64,000 bases of DNA from Hyalella azteca (Eukaryota > Arthropoda > Malacostraca > Amphipoda > Hyalellidae): assembly GCF_000764305.2 (NCBI RefSeq), contig NW_025941278.1:1-64000 (forward strand). The letters are read 5' to 3'. Numbering within the stretch: the stretch's first letter is position 1; every line of letters starts with the position of its first letter. Shown piece after piece: positions 1-10,011 of this stretch. A program made the translations under genes and the position numbers. The notes under the pieces were generated by a model. It was not told the origin of the DNA, searched no databases, and saw only the letters and a program-made list of their open reading frames with translations.

Positions 1-3000
1 ACTTCCTTAGAGTGTTTCTTTCCTACTAGAACAATAGAAGTTTTCTGTACATTGATAACCGTAAAACAGATGATTCTTCAGGCCTTCAATTTATTATTTT
101 GTTGGCCTGTTCACATATAACGTTTGGTATGTCATAAATTTGTTAACAGAAATTTACATGTATTATTTAATTTAAATTAAAATAAAAATCTGTACCATAA
201 TAAATATTTCGGTGCAAATTCAAGTCTCCGGAAAATTAAGGGTAGTTGGACTCGGCTGCAGCAATCCTCCCAATTTATTCATGAATTTATTAGGACGATT
301 AGAATTTGAAGAAAATATTTTAGAATTAACCGGTAAGAGCTTGAAGCCGGGCTTCATTTGCCGGTAAGAGTTTGAAGCCGGGCTTCATTTGCCGTGGCGC
401 TGCCAGATGGGGCTCGTTGCGCGTCTAATGCTCCAGCACCGCGCGCCTGTAGGGCTTGCATAAAATACTTAATTAACAAGTCTGTACAAAACTCTGCGTA
501 TTTTTGTTAGTGTATGCGAAGGTATTTCTGAGCTATGCTGTATATTGAGTCTGGCTGATACTGCAAGTTCATAATGCACTTCCAATGTGTTAGATGTTCG
601 ACTAACTAAGTATGGAATGATTCTTTGATAGCATCTTTCCAGTTTGTGTGTGAATTTATTTTAATACTTAATTTTTAAGTAAAGGGAAACGAAGGTGGAT
701 GTGGAAATAGATTTAATTCGCTTAAATTAGATGATGTTCTTATTATTAATTGAAATTGTGTGCAACCACTTCTGTCGGTATTCATTAACAAATAAGCTTC
801 TCAAATATTCTCGCTTCAAACCTCTCTTAGAAGTACCAACTATATTGATTCTGACATTTGATGAATATTATTAAGGTGTCAAAACATATCTTAGAAATTG
901 AAAAATAAACATTACGTTAGGTCTATGGACTGCAAGTCCCAGTGAAGATTTTTGAATAAACAATAAATAACTAACTTCAGTGTTTGATCAAATTAAAAGG
1001 AATAGTGTTATCTATAATAGGGAGTTTTTTCGACAAAGATGGATTTCGTTTTCACAGCTGTTGTTCCTGTTTTATAAGGCCGTTCGTCTCGATGAGTTAT
1101 GGTGAAGAATCTCATTACATGAACGCATGCGTATTAAAATGTGATCAGAAATTAGGAAATATGCTCAAAAAGCAAGTTCGATTTTTGACCAAAGAAATAT
1201 ATTTTTTACTAAAGCAGGATTTACGTGCAGAGAACGAAACCAAAAACTTGACACTGGAAACATATACATTCTTGAATGCGATACATACGCTTCAATAAAT
1301 CTTTCTAGGGGCGGATCAAGCAATTTTGAATTTTACCGCTCTGACTAGCGAGTCAGTCAGTGTCAAGTGATTGGGCGCCAATCACATAGGGAAATTGGCC
1401 TCAAATGGAGCAGCTTATAGCGGCATGTCACGCCATGTGATGGATGTTATCCGACGCACGCTGCATTCAACGTCTCGGAAACAACAGAACAAATTGCGTG
1501 CCCAATTTCATGATTATAATGCAGGGAGAGCGTAACACGTAAACAGGAAAGCCTGCATCCAACTATTTTTAACGCTGATGAGTTTGAAGCTTGAAATTAG
1601 TCGTGTGTGCTATTTCATGTATTGAAGTTCGTAAAAAATATAAGAAATATTCTCGAAGCCCAAGTATTTGCGTAATTTATTTGATGTGATGTCGTGTGAG
1701 TTTCCAATTGTAATTCATGACTTCAAGCACCTCAACAATTTCTAATTATCTGCCAAAATAAAACTGTTCATGCTGAATTTTTACCAGACAACCTCGTACT
1801 GAACACAAGCCATTACTTACGCTAGCTAATTACACAACAATTTCAAAGCGTAACTACACAAATTGTTCACAAAATACCAATCTAAGAGCGCGAGACTGGA
1901 CCGACTTCTGTCAACAGGAACAAACAGGTGTCAAGTTTTGCAGCTACTTGCAATGAGTCAAGACAAAGTTTGTTCCCAAGTTGTCCTATGAATTTTCACT
2001 GCTCCAAGTTTCCAAGATCTGAAATTGTGGCGATAAGAAACTGCAACGCTCAGCCTGACAACTGGACGGCGATGGCGACGCAAATTTTATGGAAATGTTA
2101 TGCTTCTTTTTCATGCTCTTTATTCCTTCCTCTTATTATTTTCATCGTCAACAGTTGGCGAGAAGAGCAGGAATAACATTCATGTAAAGTAATGCTTCTC
2201 TTCAATTAATTTACATCATGCTACCCAGCCGCAGCTTTTTATTTTTATTATTAGTAATATTTATTATTATTACTATTATTATTCCTATAAAGAATATGGC
2301 TCTTTATTCGGGGGATTGTTCAGAATGAAAACTCGTTGTGGATGGTAACGGTTTCTGAAAACAAGAATGAACATTTTAAACACAGAATTGAGGTTATTCG
2401 AGATTATAAACAATATAGCGAAAATAATCGAGTCTAACAAGCAATAAAATGATCATAACATAAGTAAATGATACACCAAATTGCTGAACAATCTAGGGCA
2501 AGTTTGGCTAAAACTGAATTTTTGCCTGCACTCATCAACTCTGGTCCTACCTAAAAGGTCCCAGCCTTATGTACACGGGAGAAGTATGTTCAGTAAAAAA
2601 TTCTTTACAATTCCTATATATATAATTAACGCTAACCAGGTCGCGGCTTTCTTATTGACTCTCGTTCGTTTTTTTTTGTGTTGCATGAATATCAGGAAAA
2701 ATTGTTGCTGCGACGGGACTTCTATGTTTCGCTTTTATTTAATGTAATCTCAATTTGTCATTCTTAAATACAACTAAAAATGTATACGTATTATCTGCAT
2801 TTAGCTTTCCCAATTATAAGTCCATAATAACTGGTTTTTCTACTCTATTTTAATCAAGACATTTAGTCCGTTTCATTGGGACTGATATGACACATTCAGG
2901 AGTTGCTGTTTTCACACTCACGTGATCCTCGCTCCTTGAGAATAATTTATAGAAAGCAATATCCAAGCCCAGGGTAAATATATCCTTAAATATTGCATTA

Positions 3001-3392
3001 AGAGTTATACATTAACTCATTGATATTGTATATTCAGATATAATTTCATTAACCAGATAAGGTTAATTTCTTTTGTTTAATTAAATGAAAGAAATTATAA
3101 TTAAGAAATATTTTTACGCGTGTGATTGGTTCTTATGCAATAGATTGATTGTAAATATCGCTTCCATTACCTCATTCTCATTTGTAATGCGCAAATATGT
3201 TATTACGTTAATGAATGTCAAGAACATGACAAAATACACTGCAATAAAGTGCAATGCAGTAACTGTAACCATAATTTTTTACAAAACCTCATCCCGCGGA
3301 AATGACCGACGATATCGAGGCCGGGACCGACAGACCAGCGAACACCAAACACGTTTAAAAGATTTATTATTCACGTTAAAAGCCTTCATAAT
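1..3392. other. AT-rich noncoding stretch
   Basis: No coding region is recognisable. The longest open frames, about 80-105 codons at 984-1298, 1928-2176, 2481-2747 and 3085-3396, have random-looking composition and no motif. Small structures seen are a 31-bp tandem duplication (330-391), a short inverted repeat of GTGATTGG/CCAATCAC with a 3-base spacer (1367-1385), and an impure ATT-rich microsatellite near 2241-2283. The segment around 360-450 is clearly more GC-rich than its surroundings but carries no gene signal I can name. Confidence 0.7.
330..391. repeat. 31-bp tandem duplication, two copies
   Basis: Two adjacent 31-bp units, 330-360 and 361-391, differ at one visible position (GAGCTTG versus GAGTTTG). 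The unit is GC-richer than its flanks and is followed by a third partial start (CCG). Confidence 0.85.
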
Positions 3393-3600
3393 ATGATGTG
3401 GAGGATATCTCATGATGTGGAGGATATCTCATGATGTGCAGGATATCTCATGATGTAGAGGATGTCTTATGATATGGAAGATATCGGAATTATTGGAGGA
3501 TATCATATACGATGGGGAAGATGTCTTTTGATGTGGAAGATATCTGAATAATTGGAAGATGTGTCATGTTGTGAAGGATATCTCACGAATTGGAGAAAAT
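3393..3600. repeat. Degenerate 19-bp minisatellite
   Basis: The first three units at 3393, 3412 and 3431 follow the pattern ATGATGTGGAGGATATCTC almost exactly. Later units drift in length and sequence (GATATGGAAGATATC, GATGTGGAAGATATC) until about 3600. The decay gradient suggests the left end is the youngest part. Confidence 0.8.
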
Positions 3601-5274
3601 CCTGCGATTTGGATTTCCATTATGCTTCAAATCCGTCGTCCTAGACGATGGATCGATGGATTTGAATAGATGAATATATGATATATATATGAAAAGAACG
3701 GATATATTTAATGGTTTTTGGGATAGAATTACTTGTGTCTGTGGATCATATCTTAATTAATAGTTTGCGTCAAAATCATAACTTTTATTTTCAAATTATT
3801 AGTGTACTCTGAATTCAAAAGGCTTAATTCGTCCTGCATAAACATGTAACAAAAAATAATTCCAGAGTTTTAGATCTGCAAGTTCATTCACATTCCAACC
3901 ATTACATCGCACGCCTCATAAATCTAACCAAAATTTATTTATTTTCATCACAGACAAGAATGTTTGAGACGTCTAATACATTAAATTTTATTAATTTCAA
4001 TGAAAATTTCGACGAGTTTATACGTTAGACGGACGTAAATTAGCGGAGGTAAAAAGAAAAGTAAATTTGAGGCGAACACCTTGAATTAGACTTGAATCCA
4101 TCGAAAACACATCTTTATTTCACAAGATATATAATACCACCTAGAATGCACCAACATATAATGTTTTTCCTCCGCCAGAAACACAAGACGTGAACATTAA
4201 AGTTTCATCGCCTGCAGGGATAGGAAAGTCGATGTTTTGTTCTGTTTTCATGCGCCTGGACAAGAAGCTATCTTGTTACCACCAGGAAACAACTGATGAA
4301 AATATAGCTCTGCTCTTCTTTTTTTAACTCAAGCGACTCTGTGTTTTTAGTTTTCATCATCCATTTTTTGGTTTTGATCTTGTATTTTTTTTTATTTCCA
4401 GTGGTCAGCTGTCCGGGTTTTCCCCCGCAAAATGCATCGCTTCTATCCAGATACAATTAAGCGACAATTTTCGTGTCCAGAAGGCACAGAAATTTTAATG
4501 TATTTTATATAACGTCGGTTCAAATTATTATTTATTATTACATTTATTATTAAATCTTTTGAGAAATGTTTAGATGAATAATCAATTTGGGAGCATGAAT
4601 TTCTTTGTTGACCGTTAATGTTTTTAGGAATTATATTTTCGAATAAATTTAAATTCTGATTAAACTAATCACTTCAATGCAGGTAATTAAGAATCATTGC
4701 CATGACAAATCATTTATGCTCATTTCAAGTGGAGTCTGGAACAATTAAATAGTTAGTGATGAAATGAAGTATTATGCTCTAATTAATATAATATTCCGAG
4801 CTGATGCAATTATGTGCGTTTACTTATTATATTTAGGGAATGAATTAGAAGTCACTTAATATAAACATAGAGGAGCTATCATAAAAATCATAAAGAATTA
4901 AAATGAAGGAGAAATTCTAAATAAGAACATTTATTCCGACAGGCAAAGTAAACACATGACAGGCACATTAAACGGACAACGATCTCATTAACATGAAACC
5001 CATTTGATGAATGTCATTACTTGAGTTGAATTGTAAATTTTCTTAGAAATAAAATTGCAGCAGAAACTTCATCCTTCAAAGTCAAAATTTTCTTCAAATA
5101 TAAATAAAGTCATACGTTTCTTTAAAATATTAGTAAACGTAAGAACCACGATCTCTATCCGCGTATCCAAAAAATATGAAGTCAGTCAATGTGTCTGCCT
5201 CGTACATGCGTGCCATGTCTGCGAACCCTCTTTATACAATTCCATGAATAAATTCTGCACCAGCCTTAAAGTTA
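3601..5274. other. AT-rich noncoding stretch
   Basis: I see no gene, RNA or mobile element here. Open frames are short (62 codons on the minus strand at 4268-4456) and unrecognised. A poly-purine/poly-pyrimidine stretch lies near 4318-4400. Confidence 0.65.
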
Positions 5275-5650
5275 CGACAGTTCCTGTCAATGAAGGACTG
5301 GTTCACGACAAGTCAGATGAAGGCGTTCCCTAACACCATAGCCGAGCACTGTAACGGCAGTTCCAGTAAGTGAGTGACTGGTTCACGACAATTCAGATAC
5401 CATAGCCGAGCACTGTAACGACAGTTCCAGTAAGTGAGTGACTGGTTCACGACAAGTCAGATGCCATAGCAGAGCACTGTAACGACAGTTCCAGTAAGTG
5501 AGTGACTGGTTCACGACAATTCAGATACCATAGCCGAGCACTGTAACGACAGTTCCCGTCAGTGAGGGACTGGTTCACGACAAGTCAGATGCCATAGCCG
5601 AGCACTGTAACGACAGATCCCGTCAGTGAAAGACCAGCAGGGACTGCTTG
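5275..5650. repeat. 64-bp minisatellite, about five full copies
   Basis: The landmark CCATAGCCGAGCACTGTAAC recurs at 5336, 5400, 5464 (with CAGAG), 5528 and 5592, exactly 64 bases apart each time. A diverged partial unit precedes at 5275. Units carry GTGAGTGACTGGTTCACGAC, whose second half is shared with the 31-32-bp array that follows. That suggests the two arrays have a common origin. Confidence 0.9.
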
Positions 5651-5739
5651 AAATCCTGTGAAAACAACAGATCCCGTCAGTCAACGATGATAGCAGGGAC
5701 TCCATTGCCACAGCCTCATCGTAAGGACAGCTTTCTCAA

Positions 5740-6150
5740 CGGGAAATTGGCTCACGACTTGTCCGGTGCTCCAAATTACTGTTTCACGACACGTCGGATG
5801 CACCAAATAATTAGTTCACGACAAATCGTATGTTCCAAGTTAATGGTTCACGACGCGTCTGATGCCCTAAGTTACTGGTTCACAACAAGTCGAATGCCCC
5901 AAATTAATGGTTCACGACACGTCGGATGCCCCAAATACATATTCACGACATGTCGGAGGCCACGTTATTGGCTCACGACACGTCGGATGCCCCAAATTAA
6001 TGGTTCACGACACGTCGGATGCTCCAAAATAATGGTTCACGACACGTCGGATGCCCTAAATTAATGGTTCACGAATCGTCGGGTGCCCCAAGTTACTGGT
6101 TCACGACACGACGGATGCTCCAAGTTACTGGTTCATGATACGACCGGGAC
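5740..6150. repeat. 31-32-bp minisatellite (GGTTCACGACACGTCGGATG)
   Basis: About thirteen units with the core GGTTCACGACACGTCGGATG followed by CCCCAAATTAAT or CTCCAAGTTACT. The open frames at 5648-6064 and 6083-6469 run through this array and are by-products of the repeat, with translation repeating every ten or so residues. Three more units sit at 6700-6790 between the two copies of the large duplication. Confidence 0.88.
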
Positions 6151-6170
6151 TCCGGCAGACATTAATTTGG

Positions 6171-6699
6171 TGTGCGGAAGGTCCTTCAGGTGCTGTGTCT
6201 GTGTAGCGGATTCTAACGACAAGGCTGAGCTCCTGTTTATTTTGACTGCAGTAGAACAAATCCATGGATCTACTGGCCAAGACAAGTCTCGACAGGTTTT
6301 CGATTGGCAAATCATCTCTCAGCAGCGTCCAGTCATCCAATCAAACTCCAGGCAGCGATTGGCCTTCCAATCAAACCCTCAGCAGCGTCTAGCAAACCAA
6401 TCCAGCACCCATGCAGTAGCTTCTCGTTATTCAATTAATTCCACATATGTCAGTTCGGCCGTTTCCTAACTGCCAATTCCGGTATAACTACGATGATTCA
6501 ACGCAAAATATCACTAATCTCATTGAATCATTTCACTTCATAACAGTGCAGTGGCTGCATCAATTCTACATATCTCAGCACGGTCGATTCTTAAAAATGT
6601 TTTCCGGGGATATCTAAAACGATTCAACAAAGAATATCACTTAATAGCTCAATTACGATTATTCAACACCAAATCTCAACCAACTCGAGGATTTCTTTC
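6171..6699. repeat. Large direct duplication, copy 1
   Basis: From TGTGCGGAAGGTCCTTCAGG at 6171 this segment is repeated at 6795, an offset of 624 bases, with high identity. It contains a GTGCTGTGTCTGTGTAGC segment, a cluster of CAGCAGCG-type 30-bp monomers (CAATCAAACTCCAGGCAGCG and similar), and a sub-repeat beginning AACAGTGCAGTGGCTGCATC. It ends with GAGGATTTCTTTC. No protein is recognisable in either copy. Confidence 0.85.
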
Positions 6700-6794
6700 T
6701 GACACGTCGGATGCTCCAAGTTACTGGTTCACGACACGTTGGATGCTCCAAATTACTGGTTCTCGACTCGTCGGATGCTCCAGGTTGACATTGA

Positions 6795-7363
6795 TGTGCG
6801 GAAGGTCCTTCAGGTGCTGTGTCTGTGTAGCGGATTCTAACGACAAGGCTGAGCTCCTGTTTATTTTGACTGCAGTAGAACAAATCCATTAGGATCTACT
6901 GGCCAAGACAAGTCTCGACAGGTTTTCGATTGGCAAATCATCTCTCAGCAGCGTCCAGTCATCCAATCAAACTCCAGGCAGCGATTGGCCTTCCAATCAA
7001 ACCCTCAGGAGCGTCTAGCAAACCAATCCAGCACCCATGCAGTAGCCTCTCGTTATCCTATTAATTCCACATATGACAGTTCGTCCGTTTCCGAACTACC
7101 TTTCCGGTATAACTTCGATGATTCAACGAAAAATATCACTAATCTCGATGAATCATTTCACTTCATAACAGTGCAATGGCTGCATCAATTCTACATATCT
7201 CAGCACGGTCGATTCTCAAAAATGTTTTCCGGGGATAGCTAAAACGATTCAAAAAAGAATATCACTTAAGAGCTCAATGAATCAATTCAATTCCTTACTG
7301 CGCAGGGGCTGCATAATTACGATTATTCAACACCAAATCTCAACCAACTCGAGGATTTCTTTC
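6795..7363. repeat. Large direct duplication, copy 2
   Basis: Second copy of the 6171-6699 segment. Differences include an added AG before GATCTACTGG and an insertion of roughly 40-50 bases near 7280-7320 that contains another partial copy of the internal sub-repeat. A third, more diverged piece of the sub-repeat continues from 7364 to about 7515 (TGTGCAGTAGCTGCATGAAT, GTTTTCCGGTAATAAATACA). Confidence 0.85.
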
Positions 7364-7520
7364 GTTTTCCAACTGTGCAGTAGCTGCATGAATTTTGAAT
7401 ATGTTAGAAACAAATTTCAGAATATGTGTTTTCCGGTAATAAATACAATGATTCGACATCGAATATCACCTAACTTGGGGAATGAATCCAATTCTTATAG
7501 GCAATTCCATATCCAACTCC

Positions 7521-7823
7521 CAGCAGCATATCGCCATCCAAGCTAAGTCCCAGCAGCGTTCAACAATGCACGCTACTTCCCAGCAGCGGCTAACCATCCA
7601 AGCCAAGTCCCAGCAGCGTTTAACAATGCATCCTACTACCCTGCAGCGTCTAGCCATCCAAGCTAAGTCCCAGCAGCGTTCAACAATGCACGCTACGTCC
7701 CAGCAGCGGCTAACCATCCAAGCCAAGTCCCAGCAGCGTTTAACAATGCATCCTACTACCCTGCAGCGTCTAGCCATCCAAGCTAAGTCCCAGCAGCGTT
7801 CAACAATGCACGCTACGTCCCAG
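7521..7823. repeat. 30-bp minisatellite with 120-bp higher-order unit (left part)
   Basis: Ten 30-bp monomers plus a CAG. Four monomer types (starting CAGCAGCGTTCAAC, CAGCAGCGGCTAAC, CAGCAGCGTTTAAC, CTGCAGCGTCTAGC) succeed each other in fixed order, giving near-identical 120-base periods at 7551, 7671 and 7791. The open frames on both strands over this region (7482-7874 plus, 7466-7846 minus) exist because 30 is divisible by three. They should not be read as proteins. Confidence 0.93.
7820..7823. repeat. Target-site duplication CCAG, left
   Basis: Matches 8880-8883. Together they bracket the TGT...ACA insert, and one copy is accounted for by the repeat unit itself. Confidence 0.6.
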
Positions 7824-8879
7824 TGTTGCGGGAGATCAACATACACTGGCTACCCCGACGGGATAGTGGAATAAATCAAAGCCAAAACTCTAGTAGAAGG
7901 CCAGAAAAATGAAGTTAAAATCTACGTTATAAATCTTTATTGCAGAAACTAAAAGAACACTGATCCACGATCTTCAAACTTACAAACACGGACAGTAAAA
8001 TACCCTACGCTAGGCATACACAGACGGCTAAGATAGATCCTACGCTAAGTAAACACGAGACGGCTAAGAAACCCAGACGGCTAAGATAATATCCTACACT
8101 AGGTAAACATAAGACAGCCAAGAAATTCCCCAATACCCAGTAAACAGACGGCCTAAAATTGCCATACATTAGGTAAACTTGAAGGGCTTAAAAAAATGCC
8201 CCTAACTGCTAAGAACAATAACCAGGTAATCACAAACGGCTAAGAATATCCCACTATGTAAGCACAAACGAATTGCAAAATTTTACATTAGGTAATCAGA
8301 CGATTTTCTGTTATTTCCCATTCGATAAACACGGACGAATTACAGTATTTTACATTGGGTAACACAGACGGTTTACACAATTCCAAGGTCAGGTCGGTAT
8401 TTCCCATTAGATAAACACGGACAAATTAGAGTATTTTACATTAGGTAACACCGACGGTTTACACAATTCCAAGGTCAGGTAACCACTGACCATTAACAAG
8501 ATTTCTCAGTCAGGCGAACACTGACGGCTGAAGAAAATTATCCGTTTGGAAACACTGACGGCTGACGAAAATTATCCGCTTGGAAACACTGACGGCTGAC
8601 GAAATTTATCCGCTTGCAGACACTGACGGCTGACGAAATTTATCCGCTTGGAGACACTGACGGCTGACGAAATTTATCCGCTTGGAGACACTGACGGCTG
8701 ACGATAATCGTCAGCTCAGAGAAACACAGACGGCTTCATCCGAGATTTCACAAGGCGCATAATGGGTGGCCACTCCCGATGCTGGCAGCTAAAAGAATGA
8801 GAGAGAGTACAATCGGCACACTCCCCTAGTAAACAGCGGAACCCTGGTCGACAAGAGACTGTTGAGCTGCGCAGCTACA
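7824..8879 (-). mobile_element. Probable solo LTR (about 1056 bp) inserted in the 30-bp array
   Basis: The insert begins TGTTGCGGGAG and ends GCAGCTACA, so it has TGT...ACA termini typical of LTRs. It is flanked by a 4-base direct repeat CCAG (7820-7823 and 8880-8883). Removing the insert plus one CCAG restores an uninterrupted 30-bp repeat array in the right monomer order. On the minus strand a canonical AATAAA (7936-7941 on plus) lies about 115 bases before the 3' terminus, as in LTR R/U5 regions. The interior carries degenerate repeats and a 34-bp array. No primer-binding site, gag or pol is present, so a solo LTR or a small non-autonomous LTR element fits. The superfamily (Gypsy- or BEL-like) is inferred only from termini and duplication length. 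Confidence 0.65.
8517..8705. repeat. 34-bp tandem repeat inside the LTR-like insert
   Basis: GACGGCTGA recurs at 8523, 8557, 8591, 8625, 8659 and 8693, exactly 34 bases apart. Units read CACTGACGGCTGACGAAATT then TATCCGCTTGGAGA. Weaker ACGGCTAAG / TAGGTAAACAC repeats occupy about 7990-8510 of the same insert. Confidence 0.9.
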
Positions 8880-8883
8880 CCAG
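8880..8883. repeat. Target-site duplication CCAG, right
   Basis: Right-hand copy of the 4-base duplication. The next bases, CAGCGGCTAACC, resume the 30-bp repeat in phase. Confidence 0.6.
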
Positions 8884-9033
8884 CAGCGGCTAACCATCCA
8901 AGCTAAGTCCCAGCAGTGTTTAACAATGCATCCTACTACCCTGCAGCGTCTAACCATCCAAACTAAGTCCCAGCAGCGTTTAACAATGCATCCTACTTCC
9001 CAGCAGCGTCTAGCCACCCAAGCTAAGTCCCAG
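8881..9033. repeat. 30-bp minisatellite (right part, beyond the insertion)
   Basis: Five 30-bp monomers at 8881, 8911, 8941, 8971 and 9001 plus CAG. The first three continue the higher-order order that was interrupted at 7823, which supports insertion of the intervening DNA into a pre-existing array. Confidence 0.92.
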
Positions 9034-9731
9034 GAGATGGGGCGATCGCCTCGTGAGTAAAACATCATCGCCGGACTTGGCTCGTGTAAGGAATTGATGC
9101 CTCAAATGGTTCGGCCTAAGTGTCAGATTCCGGCCTAAAGAGGAAAGTCGTTCATTCCCATTTTTGGGGAACTAAAATAAAGCAACCCCGGGAAATAGAC
9201 GCCATTCAAAATGACCAAATATTGAAGGAAAATATTCAGATTTTCGGTAACCGTAACGGAAATTGTGTGGAGAGCTTGACTTCTGAGAAGGAAATCAGAG
9301 ATTTTGAAACTAAATAGTAATTTTTGGATTAAGTTTCGTCAGATCAGCGCGAAGCTGTCGGTTCTGCTTGCATCCCCAGTCATTTATTAGATTATTTATC
9401 AATTGATATGTACTTTCAAGTGAAAAGTGTACCATTTACTATATATACCATTTACGCTATAAATATTTATATGAACTTCAACAATTACTGTATCAATAAA
9501 ATTTTAGTGGGTAAATAAATCATGTTAATTCAGAACGATAGAGTAGCTTCGAAATTTTTCGTAGATTTGAGTATAGAAATTATCTGATCCAGAATGCTTG
9601 GCTTACCCATGTACATGATACTGATGTTCTATGCTATTAACTGTAAATTTACTACAATCACTGTGAATTAGCCATTACACTCTCCACAAAGAACTCATTC
9701 ACAGATATTAATATTATTATACCTTTAGTAA
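9034..9731. other. AT-rich noncoding stretch
   Basis: Nothing recognisable. One 65-codon open frame at 9120-9317 lacks any motif. Confidence 0.6.
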
Positions 9732-9845
9732 GACCCACACCCCACACGACACACCCACACCCTGCACGACACACTTACACCCCACACGACACACCCACAC
9801 TCCACACGACACACCCAAACCCCACACGACACACCCACACCCCAC
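9732..9845. repeat. 20-bp C/A-rich minisatellite
   Basis: Between five and six units of ACACCCACACCCCACACGAC, each 20 bases, with single substitutions. Strong strand asymmetry: almost no T on this strand. Confidence 0.92.
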
Positions 9846-10011
9846 TCTTTTAACCTCCCGTTAACCTTCTTTTAACCTCCCGTTAACCTTCTTTTAACTC
9901 CCGTTAACTTTCTTTTAACTCCCGTTTACCTCCAATTAACCTTCCTTTGACCTCACGCTAACCTTATTTTAACCTCCCAATAACTTTCTTTCAACTCCCG
10001 TTAACTTTCTA
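9846..10011. repeat. About 21-22-bp TTAACC-rich minisatellite
   Basis: Alternating TTTTAACCTCCCG and TTAACCTTC blocks, directly abutting the preceding array. Later units lose one C (TTTTAACTCCCG). The motif is not the arthropod telomere repeat TTAGG. Confidence 0.88.

Noticed and set aside
5275..6150. CRISPR array
   Set aside because: Units are contiguous tandem copies without unique spacers, in a eukaryotic context. The same applies to the other arrays in the window.
7466..7874. Overlapping 126- and 130-codon proteins on opposite strands
   Set aside because: Both follow from a stop-free 30-bp repeat.
9846..10011. Telomere-like TTAACC repeats
   Set aside because: The unit is 21-22 bases with CTTC/CCCG spacers and does not match TTAGG or other known arthropod telomere repeats.
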